Notes: generated by a model from the letters alone, not told the origin. A DNA stretch of 64,000 bases from Paludibacteraceae bacterium (GCA_017556705.1 JAFYMG010000014.1:1-64000), one strand, 5' to 3'. Positions 24,308 to 33,348 are shown, counted from the first letter of the stretch. Program-made: numbers and translations.

Positions 24308-24374
24308 AATTGTATAGTTTTTTTTAGAAGTTAGACCATGTTATTGTTAGACCGCTATGCTGTTGGATATGGGG

Positions 24375-25574
24375 TTACCAATAGAATTGTTGTTTTTTAC
24401 GGAATAGGGGTTGGGTGGCGAGTATGAATAATGTGATGAGCGGGAGGAAAATATCGTATAGAACGATTTCTATTCCGATCTCTCGCATTCGGAATCGATT
24501 GGCTGCTAAGTTGATGATGATCAGTTGGGTAAGCAGTCGTATACTCCATAATCCATACGCACTAGCAAGGATGATCCATTGGCCAGTGGTCAGTCCGTAT
24601 GCTATGCATAGTATCGACAAAAAGTGTACCAATCCGCGTGTGATAGGTTCGGAGGTAAGACGCATCTTGCTTTGGGTGCTATAGCGCGATGATACGCTTA
24701 GGTGGCGGCGTTTCTGATGTATCCACTCATACCACGTGCGTTTAGGTGGCGACCATGTGAGAGCATCTGGGTTGCATACGACGGAGGTGTTAGATCGGTT
24801 GGCAATCTTGTTGACCAACAAGTCGTCATCGCCCGCGCGCTCGTTGAGCAATCCTTGAAAACCATTATTATCAAAGAAGGTGGCTTTGCGATAGGCGAGG
24901 TTGCGTCCTACGCCCATGTAAGGATGACCGCATTTAGCCATGCCCATGTACTGCAATCCGCTGAAGAGGGTATCGTAGCAGATGATATGGTTGAGCAGTC
25001 CTTCGGTCTCGAAATAAGGACCAAAGCCTAGGACGATCTCTGTTTGGTCGTTTTGGAAGCCATTCATCATCTCTCTGATCCAATGGCGCGATTCAGGTCG
25101 GCAGTCGGCATCTGTGAGCAGGATATAATCGTATTTGGCCGCTTTAATACCAATAGTTAGTGCCAATTTTTTGCTGCTAATCACTCGTGCACCTCGTGGT
25201 ACAAAGGTATGGTATAGTCGGTTGGATTGTTGGACGTATTGCTCTAGTATAGTATAGGTGTCATCTTCAGAACCGTCATCTACAACAATCACCTCAAACG
25301 CAGGATAATCTTGATTAAGAAGTGTATGAAGATAATCTTTTAGGTTGGTTTCCTCATTGCGCGCACACACCACTACGCTGACGCCTGGGAGGGTGCGTAT
25401 CTGTTTGTCTTGATAGGTGAAAGTGGTCTTTTTCGCCCCTTTGCGGATATAACGGAGATAGAAATATACTTGGTGCACGAAGGCGGCGAATAGGATACCT
25501 AACAAGGCGCATCCCCATGGATGAGCTTGCAGGTAGGATGTGATGGGTGTAAGGTAATCTTCTAAGATCAACAC
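24375..25574 (-). CDS. Family 2 glycosyltransferase, membrane-bound
   Basis: A 399-residue protein: one N-terminal membrane helix (about 18-40), a GT-A domain (about 64-290) with VSVVVCARNEE, VIVVDDGSEDDT, the metal-binding DAD in LLTDADCRP, GDDD as the acceptor-side acid, and a QKRRHLS motif in place of QxxRW, then three C-terminal helices. This is the polysaccharide-synthase layout. The product is unknown. It has the complete N-terminus that the related gene at 16068-16880 lacks. Confidence 0.85.
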   Translation of the reverse strand: MLILEDYLTPITSYLQAHPWGCALLGILFAAFVHQVYFYLRYIRKGAKKTTFTYQDKQIRTLPGVSVVVCARNEETNLKDYLHTLLNQDYPAFEVIVVDDGSEDDTYTILEQYVQQSNRLYHTFVPRGARVISSKKLALTIGIKAAKYDYILLTDADCRPESRHWIREMMNGFQNDQTEIVLGFGPYFETEGLLNHIICYDTLFSGLQYMGMAKCGHPYMGVGRNLAYRKATFFDNNGFQGLLNERAGDDDLLVNKIANRSNTSVVCNPDALTWSPPKRTWYEWIHQKRRHLSVSSRYSTQSKMRLTSEPITRGLVHFLSILCIAYGLTTGQWIILASAYGLWSIRLLTQLIIINLAANRFRMREIGIEIVLYDIFLPLITLFILATQPLFRKKQQFYW

Positions 25575-25586
25575 GATAAAAAGAAC

Positions 25587-26330
25587 CTAATGAGTTTTTT
25601 TAATAATCTTTTTTAGTTTTTTGCTTTTGCCCTTCTTGATGGCATCATTTGCCATTTGTGCTACTATTCTGGCGCCCTCTTCGTTTAACTGATATTCGCC
25701 GTCAACTAATTGGTTTGGATGAAGTGTGATGTAATATGCAGCAGCATCTTCTTCGGTTAATCCTATTAGCCAATTATGGGTTACCTGTTCTAAGTCTAGC
25801 AGAGGCAGATGATGATAGATGGCGATATGACGGATTTCATCGGGATAACTACCTAATCGGTCAATCAAAGAACCATCTTTGTAGAATGGTTGTGCCAACG
25901 GTGTGCAAAGAATAATGTTGATTCTATTGCGGCGGGCAGTTGTAATGATCTTGTTGATATGACGAGTGAATGCTTCCGGCGAACTATACGTTGCAGGATT
26001 CTTTTCTTTTAAGTCGTTTGTGCCAAATTGAAGAAAAACATATGAACCTTTGCGCAACTTCTCCATCTTTTCTAGTAATCCAGTTTCTACAAATACTTTA
26101 GCACTCATACCTATATTGGCAATATTTACGACTTCGATACGCTTGTGAATATATGGTTCAAAAGCCGTTCCCCAGCCACAGACTTCGGTATTTGTCGTAG
26201 TGTCTGGGGTGTACTCTGTTAATGTAGCATCACCAACTAACCATAATGTTTTAGGTTTTGCAAAAGTAGGGATAGTTGTGCATAATACAAAACTAACCAT
26301 TAAAAGAATAATCTTTTTCATTTTTTTCAA
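25587..26330 (-). CDS. SGNH-hydrolase homologue with altered catalytic residues
   Basis: A 247-residue exported protein (signal peptide about 1-24) of the rhamnogalacturonan-acetylesterase-like SGNH family. Block I normally reads GDST but here GDAT, so the nucleophile Ser is Ala35 (codon GCT). Block III reads FGTND with the oxyanion Asn105 kept. The C-terminal Asp-x-x-His block reads DGEYQLNEEGA, with Tyr in the His place. It therefore probably lacks esterase activity and may be a binding protein. The C-terminus is Lys-rich. Promoter at 26360-26390. Confidence 0.72.
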   Translation of the reverse strand: MKKMKKIILLMVSFVLCTTIPTFAKPKTLWLVGDATLTEYTPDTTTNTEVCGWGTAFEPYIHKRIEVVNIANIGMSAKVFVETGLLEKMEKLRKGSYVFLQFGTNDLKEKNPATYSSPEAFTRHINKIITTARRNRINIILCTPLAQPFYKDGSLIDRLGSYPDEIRHIAIYHHLPLLDLEQVTHNWLIGLTEEDAAAYYITLHPNQLVDGEYQLNEEGARIVAQMANDAIKKGKSKKLKKIIKKTH

Positions 26331-26359
26331 ATCTTGTCTTTTATATATATTTTAACGCG

Positions 26360-26390
26360 CAAAGTTACGACTTTTTTTTTATATATGCAA
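26360..26390 (-). promoter_or_regulatory. Promoter of the altered SGNH gene
   Basis: On the minus strand TTG (26390-26388), 20 bases, TAACTTTG (26367-26360). It is back to back with the aroC promoter. Confidence 0.78.
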
Positions 26391-26399
26391 TTTTTTTTG

Positions 26400-26407
26400 T
26401 AATTTTG
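26400..26407 (+). promoter_or_regulatory. Probable -7 element of aroC
   Basis: TAATTTTG, 22 bases before the ATG at 26430. The -33 region is only a T-rich run, so this is weaker than the others. Confidence 0.5.
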
Positions 26408-26429
26408 CGCCATAATTTGATATAAGTTG

Positions 26430-27425
26430 ATGAATACACTGGGAAAAAACTTTGTTTTTACCTCTTTTGGAGAGTCACACGGCAAAGCGATTGGCGGTGT
26501 GCTGGATGGTGTGCCTGCTGGTGTTCGTATAGATATGGATTTGATTCGTGAGGCGTTGGATAAACGCGCTGGAAGGTTTGAGGCTAAAGGCGATGAGGCG
26601 ATAAGGCGAGAGGCAGGAGTTTCGCCCCGCGCAAAGCGCGAAGCGGACAAGGTGGAATGGCTTAGTGGTGTACTTGACGGCGTTACTCTAGGTACACCTA
26701 TTGCTTTTATCATCCGCAATGCGGATACACGTTCTGAGGACTACGAATGGCTGAAGCATACCTATCGTGTGGGGCATGCGGATAAGACCTATCAAGAGAA
26801 ATATGGTATTCGTGACCACCGAGGCGGTGGTAGAGCTTCGGCACGAGAGACTGTTTCACGAGTGGTAGCAGGTGGTGTGGCGCAACAGTTGTTGAAGGAG
26901 AAGGGAGTGGAGATAAAGGCGAAGTTGGTGCAAGTGGGTTGTGAAACGAATCCCGCTCATTTTGAGGAATATATAAGCAATATCCGTCAAGAAGGAGATA
27001 GTATTGGCGGTATTGTGCAATGTACTATAACTGGATTACCAGTTGGAATTGGCGAGCCGATTTTTGATAAGCTCCAAAGTCATTTGGCATTTGCCATGAT
27101 GAGCATCAATGGCTGTAAAGGCTTTGAATATGGTTCGGGTTTTGAGGGTGTGAATTTGAAAGGAAGCGAAATGTATCTCTCAGAAAACCACACTCTTATC
27201 TCTGGAGGAATGGCTGGAGGTATATCCGATGGTACGCCTGTAGTTTTCCGTTGTGTCTTCAAGCCTACGGCTTCCAATCGTAAGACATTTGAGGCGATAA
27301 GGCGAGAAGGCGATGAGGCGAAAGGCAAAAGTATTGGTCGTCACGATGCCTGCATCGCTGTGCGTGCAGTAGCAGTTGTAGAGGCAATGGCAGCCATTGT
27401 GCTGCAAGATATTTTCTCTGTGTAG
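26430..27425 (+). CDS. aroC: Chorismate synthase with two in-frame repeat insertions
   Basis: A 331-residue FMN-dependent enzyme making chorismate, the last shikimate step. Motifs: SFGESHGKAIGGVLDG, RDHRGGGRASARETVSRVV, GGMAGGISDGTPV and GRHDACIAVRAV. ATG at 26430 is preferred over the TTG at 26427. Residues about 51-72 (RFEAKGDEAIRREAGVSPR) replace the usual RRPGQS-ITTPR loop, and about 288-301 (FEAIRREGDEAKGK) replaces another loop. Both are encoded by the AAGGCGATAAGGCGA repeat. The first site is near the FMN-binding region of known structures, so an effect on activity is possible. Confidence 0.9.
   Translation: MNTLGKNFVFTSFGESHGKAIGGVLDGVPAGVRIDMDLIREALDKRAGRFEAKGDEAIRREAGVSPRAKREADKVEWLSGVLDGVTLGTPIAFIIRNADTRSEDYEWLKHTYRVGHADKTYQEKYGIRDHRGGGRASARETVSRVVAGGVAQQLLKEKGVEIKAKLVQVGCETNPAHFEEYISNIRQEGDSIGGIVQCTITGLPVGIGEPIFDKLQSHLAFAMMSINGCKGFEYGSGFEGVNLKGSEMYLSENHTLISGGMAGGISDGTPVVFRCVFKPTASNRKTFEAIRREGDEAKGKSIGRHDACIAVRAVAVVEAMAAIVLQDIFSV
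26579..26645 (+). repeat. AAGGCGATAAGGCGA repeat in aroC, copy 1
   Basis: GAGGCTAAAGGCGATGAGGC, then GATAAGGCGAGAGGCAGGAG, then a CGCGC-AAAG-CGCG core. In frame. Confidence 0.7.
27291..27331 (+). repeat. AAGGCGATAAGGCGA repeat in aroC, copy 2
   Basis: GAGGCGATAAGGCGAGAAGG followed by CGATGAGGCGAAAGGC. In frame. A small palindrome AAGCCTACGGCTT lies just upstream. Confidence 0.7.
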
Positions 27426-27431
27426 TTCCTA

Positions 27432-27929
27432 TTAATTTCTTTCTTGCACTTCGGCAATGGCGTTGAAAACGCTGTTGTCTTGTAAGCTTACCACAATTGG
27501 CATTTTGATTTTGCGGGTGATGACACATACATCCGTCGGATCTGTAACCAAGGAGAAGTGCTTTCCACATTCGCTACTTGTGAATAGTCCGATATTGCCA
27601 AAGAACATACCCGCACCTACGATGCGATGTGTTTCGATGCCGTGTGGATAATGTTCAATCTTTACCACATCCTCGCTTGCTACGCGCACTTTCCATGCAA
27701 GCATATGAATATCAATATGGTTTTTGGATACAGATACTCTGCGTGGAATCATACATAATGTGCCACCAACTACCAACACGATGACGATTATTCCTATCAA
27801 CATCTCTATATCATGCTCGAGTATCCATGCATAAAGCATATAACCCAAACCAACAAGGATTAAAATCATAGCAAGAAAAGTCACCCATTTAAATGACTTT
27901 GTCATTGGAAGAAAATAGGTCGTGTTCAT
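27432..27929 (-). CDS. Small membrane protein with PH-like domain
   Basis: A 165-residue protein with two membrane helices (about 14-35 and 40-58) followed by a beta-rich domain (RRVSVSKNHIDIHMLAWKVR, later GIGLF-like GNIGLFTSSECG and TDPTDVCVITRK) resembling the bacterial PH-domain families. Start placed at 27929 (MNTTYFLP); a longer frame extends into the amylase gene. It lies 8 bases after the amylase stop and is probably the last gene of that unit. Role unknown. Confidence 0.62.
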   Translation of the reverse strand: MNTTYFLPMTKSFKWVTFLAMILILVGLGYMLYAWILEHDIEMLIGIIVIVLVVGGTLCMIPRRVSVSKNHIDIHMLAWKVRVASEDVVKIEHYPHGIETHRIVGAGMFFGNIGLFTSSECGKHFSLVTDPTDVCVITRKIKMPIVVSLQDNSVFNAIAEVQERN

Positions 27930-27937
27930 TAGGTTGA

Positions 27938-29638
27938 TTATTTTAAAGGTTTGATAATAGCTACTTTCTTTTGATAATAAGGGAAGGATATTTGGCCATT
28001 CTTCACTAAGGCCGTCTGATTGGTGTATAATTCTATCACCTGTGTACCATCTTGCCAAACTCCTTGCACGGAGAAGGGTTTCCACTCACTGGGTTGTAAA
28101 CGGATGAGCAGTGTGTCGCTATCGTTATAGCGGATACAAGTATGTGCATCGATTGTTCGTTGCAAGCCACCGCCAATCACGAAGTTAGCGCGTCTAATCT
28201 GACCTAGTTTTTGAAAATGCAACCATAGCTCGTGATTTAGATTATCCCAATCCATATCTGAACGAAAGGCTTGGTCGCTATCTACATTATATTGTGCATC
28301 GCTGAGCGTACGTCCCGTTTCGTCGCCGTAGAAGATTTGCACTACACCAGGTGCAAGTAAGAAGGTAGTAGCACAATCTATCATGTTGTCCATATCTGCA
28401 TCGCGATGATAGGAGTTGTTGAGATAGCTAAAGGGGTGCCAATTCGTATAGCGTGCTACACTATCTGCATATGCTTGCCATGTATAAACAATGCCATCTA
28501 AATCGCCCCGCTTGGGGAAATAGAAGTTGACCATGCTGGAGAATCCTGCTTTGGCATAATCGGCTTTGTAGTCGATGTCGGCACAATCAAAGTCGCCAGT
28601 CATATAAAAGTCATCTGTCCAGGCAGAAGCCATATCATTGGGATGCTCTGAGCGCCATTTGCGTAATGCCTCATTGCATGCAATATGTAGTTGTTGCCAA
28701 TTTTCGAGGTGCACGTTTTCTACAATATCGCAACGAAAACCATCTATACCAAATTCTTCTACCCAAGCGGCTATCCATGCAATCAGGTATTGAGTAGGAG
28801 TCCACGAGTGGTCTTTGCGCAAGGCGCGAGAAGATGGATTCACCCAAGCATCATTCTTCTTGCCCTCTGCCTTCCACTTACGTTTGATGAATAGAGGAAT
28901 CTTGACTGTTTCTTTGCTCTCGTCTTTAAAATCTGGCATACCAAACACAGTGGCAGTCAATGGGTTGCCTTCATCCCATCCTTCGTCTGGCATCCGCACC
29001 CAAGTGCGGTCGTACCAGCCTTTCCATTGGTGTCTATTGGCAAAAAACTGATCATAACTCCAAGTTCGGATATGTTGCGCGGCTTGCTCCTCTGTTATAT
29101 CAGTGGGTGCAAAGCCATACTGCACAGCATCGAGCAATGTGGGGTAGCCAGGGTTATTCAAGTTGGCGCCTAACATCACTCGGATTCCTTGTGCATGTAG
29201 GGTGTCCACCAATGCGCGGAACTCTTCAATGGTGCCATAGTTCTTGTCAATCTGAGTATAATCCAATGGGTAATATCCGTGATATCCATAGTGTGGAAAA
29301 TCGTTGATCGAACCACTACCTGTCATCCAACCATGTATTTGCTCATAGATGTCTGTCATCCAAACAACATCTACGCCCAATTGGGTAAAATACCCTTCTT
29401 TGGCTTTTTGCAGCATACCCTTGAAGTCGCCTCCGTGGAAGGTGGCTGCATTCAGTTGCTCTGTACCATAATCAACGATACGTCCGTAATTGACATCATT
29501 GGTGGTGTCACCATTGCAAAATCGGTCGGTAATGACGAAATATATAGTAGCACTCTTCCAACTAAAATTGGCGGTGGTATTAGCCAACATATTATTGATT
29601 GTGAGGCATGTAATTGCCAATAGAATAAGTCTTCTCAT
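27938..29638 (-). CDS. Alpha-amylase family (GH13) homologue with altered catalytic regions
   Basis: A 566-residue exported protein (signal peptide about 1-19) of the MalS-like GH13 group. The barrel start YFVITDRFCNGD and FHGGDFKGML are typical. Region II keeps the nucleophile in GIDGFRCDIVENVH (Asp304). Region I, normally DVVMNH, reads LGANLNN. Region III, normally TGE, reads MTGDFD, so the acid/base Glu is Asp349. Region IV, normally SSHD, reads NNSY, so the third carboxylate is missing. A weak enzyme or glucan-binding pseudoenzyme seems more likely than a normal amylase. It lies 35 bases behind the LuxR-type gene, probably one operon. Confidence 0.78.
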   Translation of the reverse strand: MRRLILLAITCLTINNMLANTTANFSWKSATIYFVITDRFCNGDTTNDVNYGRIVDYGTEQLNAATFHGGDFKGMLQKAKEGYFTQLGVDVVWMTDIYEQIHGWMTGSGSINDFPHYGYHGYYPLDYTQIDKNYGTIEEFRALVDTLHAQGIRVMLGANLNNPGYPTLLDAVQYGFAPTDITEEQAAQHIRTWSYDQFFANRHQWKGWYDRTWVRMPDEGWDEGNPLTATVFGMPDFKDESKETVKIPLFIKRKWKAEGKKNDAWVNPSSRALRKDHSWTPTQYLIAWIAAWVEEFGIDGFRCDIVENVHLENWQQLHIACNEALRKWRSEHPNDMASAWTDDFYMTGDFDCADIDYKADYAKAGFSSMVNFYFPKRGDLDGIVYTWQAYADSVARYTNWHPFSYLNNSYHRDADMDNMIDCATTFLLAPGVVQIFYGDETGRTLSDAQYNVDSDQAFRSDMDWDNLNHELWLHFQKLGQIRRANFVIGGGLQRTIDAHTCIRYNDSDTLLIRLQPSEWKPFSVQGVWQDGTQVIELYTNQTALVKNGQISFPYYQKKVAIIKPLK

Positions 29639-29673
29639 GGTTGTTTTATTATTTGTGTAACTTCTTATATTTG

Positions 29674-30225
29674 TTAATATTTGTTGTATAAATATGCAAT
29701 AATGTCTTTTTGCAAGTGTTGGTACAAATCGGCAGATGATACGCCTAGTTTGTGAGCGATTCGCTGTTTGTAGTTGCGTATGCTCTTTTCGGAGTAGCAG
29801 ATATATTGCGCGATTTCGTCCAAAGTTAGGTGTGGATAAACGAGGATATAGGTGCAAAATTGTACCTCACGTTCTGCCAATTGTGTGCGATTTTCCAGTG
29901 CAGTTATCCAACCGTTTAATGAGGTGTCAATGTCTTGGAGCATGGAGCGGTAGTTCGTCCAACTCTTCTCTGGGGCTGGGTATTGCACTCGGATAGTAGT
30001 GAGGCGTTTGTCTAAATCGTATAGGTGTTGTTGTTTGAGGAGTGCCTTTTCTTGTTCCGCCATGCGCTGAGATAGTTCATCGATCTTTTGATGGGCGGCT
30101 TGCATACGAATGGAACTTCTTTTGTGGTACGAGAAAGCAGCGATAATAACAATCGCCACGCCCAACAGCATGATGAGCATGTTTAGGATTTCCGCTATTG
30201 GTATGTTAAGCACTTGCATTTCCAT
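29674..30225 (-). CDS. Membrane-anchored LuxR-type regulator
   Basis: A protein of about 183 residues with one membrane helix (about 10-32), a coiled-coil segment (about 40-75, rich in Gln, Lys and Glu) and a C-terminal LuxR/GerE helix-turn-helix (LTLDEIAQYICYSEKSIRNY then KQRIAHKLGVSSADLYQHL). This resembles the C-terminal half of Bacteroidetes TPR-LuxR membrane regulators without the periplasmic sensor. ATG at 30225 or 30219; the promoter at 30234-30264 leaves little or no leader, so the start is uncertain. It may control the amylase homologue directly downstream. Confidence 0.68.
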   Translation of the reverse strand: MEMQVLNIPIAEILNMLIMLLGVAIVIIAAFSYHKRSSIRMQAAHQKIDELSQRMAEQEKALLKQQHLYDLDKRLTTIRVQYPAPEKSWTNYRSMLQDIDTSLNGWITALENRTQLAEREVQFCTYILVYPHLTLDEIAQYICYSEKSIRNYKQRIAHKLGVSSADLYQHLQKDIIAYLYNKY

Positions 30226-30233
30226 TTCGTTTG

Positions 30234-30264
30234 CAAAGGTAGTACTTTTTTTGCAAACAAGCAA
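30234..30264 (-). promoter_or_regulatory. Promoter of the LuxR-type regulator
   Basis: On the minus strand TTG (30264-30262), 20 bases, TACCTTTG (30241-30234). Confidence 0.65.
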
Positions 30265-30409
30265 GTCTTATGTGCATTTGCACACGCGGTAGAGGTGAAC
30301 GTGCATGAAAATCAGCGGATTAGGTGGCGGATTGTACACGTAGAAAGTAAAGTTCTGCGCTAGTTTTTTCAAAAAGGAAGAAGAATGAGCTTATCAGCTT
30401 CTAATTTGC

Positions 30410-32644
30410 TCATCGATGCGATGCAATAAATTCGCTTAAGATGCCAGCATATATATTAAGTGCATGTTTGCTGTTGTCGCTACTAGGATGAACACCATCT
30501 GGGCAATAGACCTTAAAAACAGGTATGTCGTAATCAAAAGTGGTTGTGTGATTCTGACTGTCAAAATCTTTTGTTCCAGGAATGATATGCAATGACGTTC
30601 CGTAGCAACTAGCTATGTCGCAGAATGGGAAACACCAATCACCAGCCCACCATTTTTGAGCATCAAGAAGCTTAGCATAACTGGTTTCACCACTTTTTTC
30701 ATTGCTATAGTTGCCGATAACCATAAAACGGGCTCTTGGATTACGAACCAAGATAACTGTTACTAAAAAATTTAGTGCTCCATAATAACAATTCCTATTT
30801 AGAGAACATACAAAATCATCTAATTTGCTAGGTTCTATATTGTCTAATTTACCTACATACTTAATGAGGTTTTGATAATTATTAGCGGTCATATATGTAT
30901 CTTCCGCTAGTTCTCCAGAATTAATATTGGCTCTAGTAGGTTGTAAATCAATATCAATATTTCCTTTTGAATCTTTATATTTCCAATCATTATGAGAATG
31001 ATCTATAATCCACAAATCTGGCATTGGGTTAGTACCGTCCAAATATGGCATTAACTTATCTTCAAAACTACCTTCTCTAATACGCTTTTCATAACTTGCA
31101 TCCAATGTCTCGGGCCATGATGAATTTTTGTCTAATTGGCGCAACGAACTATAGTTGGCGATAAATGCTTCTCCTTCTTCTTTTGTTCGTGATAGGGCAG
31201 ATGTGATGTTTGAAATATTTGCCCCATTGTAATCTCCTGTTCTCACATTCGCTCGACACATTGATCCTCCCACGGAAGTGTTAATCATATTCGCTCCTAA
31301 CATTTCACCTACTAATTCAGGATATTTACCTGCAGGAATACTTGTTCCGCACCACCAAATGGTTTTTCCTGACCAATGATTCTGTCTATTTCCAGTGTTT
31401 GAGTCTTTTGACCCCTGACCGTTATTTGCAGTGCTGGTTGGTAAATCAAAAGTATAAGAGGCTTTGACATATTTTGTTAAAGAGGCATGTAGCCTTGTTT
31501 CCACATCCTGTTTGTGAAAAGTCAATGTCATACTATCGTTAGCATTAGCATTGCTTAAGTACTCAAGGACGATTCCATCTAAATTGCATATAGCAAAGCC
31601 ATAACTACCTCCCGTCTTAACAGTAACAGTGGTGTAGCAATTAGCAGGAATAGGAGCAGATATTAGTATTTGAGTAGAGTTCATGGCATTGTATTTGACC
31701 TCCGTTCCTATTGTTTGAGAAGGTGCAACATAGTATCCTGCTATCGTAGAGTCTGATGTTACTGCAAATGACATACCATTAAGCATCTCGTTGTTCATGG
31801 ATGTATAGTTTCCAGATACGAATTTTGCTTTTGACACATGTAGTTTTGTCGGAGTTCTTTGTGGAGCAAATATGTATGTACCCTGAGTTTCTGCACTAGC
31901 AGCAACACTATTGTTCGTAAAAAACTCCAAAACATTACCGTTCATGTCCGTTAAGGCCATGCCATATGACCCACCACCTGTAACAGTTAGAGTTACTATT
32001 GATTCAGCAGGAATATCCCATGTATAAATGCCACGGGTACCTGCTTCTACATATTTGACCATGCCGCCAATAGTTTGATTTGTGGCAACCATTTCTGTAG
32101 AACTAACTAAATTGGCATTTGAGGAGGTTAGGATAATTTTTTCGTTCGTAGATTGGGAGCTTTCCGCGGTATTGACTTTGATATGTATATTTCCCCTGAC
32201 ATGCGGAATGGAAATGGTAACCAAATTATTGTTAATGCTTTTACAATCATACAACAAATAATTATTCATTGTTACCTCCACATCTTCTATAGAAATTTTA
32301 TATTTACTATCTATTGATACTAATGCTTTGAAAGCCATATTGTTGTGAGCATAGTTATCTCCATGATAGTTAACCCCATCTCCAAATTCTGTAGTTACAG
32401 TGTATATGGTATCGTGTGATAATATTGTGTCACGAACAAAAATAGTGTCATATACAATATGGACTAATTTTCGAGGCAGAAGTAACGTATCTACCCCTTC
32501 ATTATCATTATACGTTAGACTATCTATACTACTTATTGGCATTCCATACACCAATTGACCATTAGACCAAATCCATTGATTGCTTTGTCCAAATGCTAAA
32601 AAACATGTTAATAGTAAAACTATTATATTTAAGATTTTTTTCAT
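30410..32644 (-). CDS. Secreted SGNH-hydrolase with two tandem beta-domains
   Basis: A 744-residue exported protein (signal peptide 1-19, ending AFGQ). N-terminal part unassigned. Two related domains of about 90 residues follow (about 190-290 and 300-400), sharing the patterns QTIGxxVKY, TVT/KxGGSYG and LEFF/LEYL; they look like carbohydrate-binding or lectin-like folds. The C-terminal SGNH domain (about 425-744) shows block I WWCGTSIPAG with the nucleophile Ser, block III DHSHNDWK and block V DGVHPSS with Asp and His. The triad looks intact, unlike the SGNH protein at 25587. Esterase function on a glycan is inferred. It follows a T9SS-sorted protein by 7 bases. Confidence 0.75.
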   Translation of the reverse strand: MKKILNIIVLLLTCFLAFGQSNQWIWSNGQLVYGMPISSIDSLTYNDNEGVDTLLLPRKLVHIVYDTIFVRDTILSHDTIYTVTTEFGDGVNYHGDNYAHNNMAFKALVSIDSKYKISIEDVEVTMNNYLLYDCKSINNNLVTISIPHVRGNIHIKVNTAESSQSTNEKIILTSSNANLVSSTEMVATNQTIGGMVKYVEAGTRGIYTWDIPAESIVTLTVTGGGSYGMALTDMNGNVLEFFTNNSVAASAETQGTYIFAPQRTPTKLHVSKAKFVSGNYTSMNNEMLNGMSFAVTSDSTIAGYYVAPSQTIGTEVKYNAMNSTQILISAPIPANCYTTVTVKTGGSYGFAICNLDGIVLEYLSNANANDSMTLTFHKQDVETRLHASLTKYVKASYTFDLPTSTANNGQGSKDSNTGNRQNHWSGKTIWWCGTSIPAGKYPELVGEMLGANMINTSVGGSMCRANVRTGDYNGANISNITSALSRTKEEGEAFIANYSSLRQLDKNSSWPETLDASYEKRIREGSFEDKLMPYLDGTNPMPDLWIIDHSHNDWKYKDSKGNIDIDLQPTRANINSGELAEDTYMTANNYQNLIKYVGKLDNIEPSKLDDFVCSLNRNCYYGALNFLVTVILVRNPRARFMVIGNYSNEKSGETSYAKLLDAQKWWAGDWCFPFCDIASCYGTSLHIIPGTKDFDSQNHTTTFDYDIPVFKVYCPDGVHPSSDNSKHALNIYAGILSEFIASHR

Positions 32645-32651
32645 AGAGATT

Positions 32652-33143
32652 TTATTTCTTGATTATCTGAAAATTTTGATTACGGGTTCTACAGTTTAAT
32701 AAATATACTCCTGCAGGATACATTGATAAATCTAAACACATATCATCCGTACCTTCAATAATTTGCATTAGATGTCCATTAATACTATAAAAACGTAATT
32801 CAGCATCTTCAGCGTTCTTTATGTATAAAATATGTGCTGTTGGATTGGGGTATACAGACACTAATATTTTATCATCTGTTTGTGAATGCTCTAAAACAGT
32901 AGGGATAGAAGGTATTGTATCTCTAAAACGTACATGCTGTACATTAGAAAACGCATTGCTATATACAATCGTTTGAGTAGTGTCGTATATATATAATGAG
33001 TCTCCAGAATACACTATTTTCCCCAGGTTGTTCAATGCATTAATATGTTCATTACCAACCAAAGGCTTCACAACTAAAGAGAGTGCTGCCATTGTGTTCA
33101 AAGAGCAAAGTAGAGTAAAAATAAGAATAAATCTATTTTTCAT
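32652..33143 (-). CDS. Small secreted protein with type IX sorting domain
   Basis: A 163-residue protein: signal peptide (about 1-20 of MKNRFILIFTLLCSLNTMAA), a short middle part, and a C-terminal Por-secretion tail of about 75 residues (VSVYPNPTAHILYIKN, ELRFYSINGHLMQ, LDLSMYPAGVYLL, FQIIKK). YPNP and the terminal Lys pair are hallmarks of type A T9SS signals. The protein is mostly signal and tail, so its own function is unclear. First gene of a two-gene unit with the SGNH protein. ATG at 33143 is chosen over 33176, which is followed by no signal peptide. Confidence 0.8.
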   Translation of the reverse strand: MKNRFILIFTLLCSLNTMAALSLVVKPLVGNEHINALNNLGKIVYSGDSLYIYDTTQTIVYSNAFSNVQHVRFRDTIPSIPTVLEHSQTDDKILVSVYPNPTAHILYIKNAEDAELRFYSINGHLMQIIEGTDDMCLDLSMYPAGVYLLNCRTRNQNFQIIKK

Positions 33144-33198
33144 ACTTTTTCTATAGGAGTTAATTCTTGTCTGCAAACCTTTCGCTCAATTTGCGATA

Positions 33199-33229
33199 CA
33201 AAGGTATTGCTTTTTTTTGAGATGTGCAA
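33199..33229 (-). promoter_or_regulatory. Promoter of the T9SS-tail / SGNH unit
   Basis: On the minus strand TTG (33229-33227), 20 bases, TACCTTTG (33206-33199). Confidence 0.8.
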
Positions 33230-33310
33230 GAAAAATCGCTTTTTGGCGCAATTTTTCTGGTGTGGGGTGTAAAGTGTAAGGTTTAAAGGCAGCGACTAAG
33301 GTGCAATTTC

Positions 33311-33348
33311 GAAGACGGCACAGAGCGCCTACTGTTTAGGGTTTAGAG
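33311..33348. repeat. TTTAGAGGACG-type element, degenerate
   Basis: GAAGAC, core GGCAC-AGA-GCGCC (one mismatch), TACTGTTTAGGGTTTAGAG. Confidence 0.6.
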
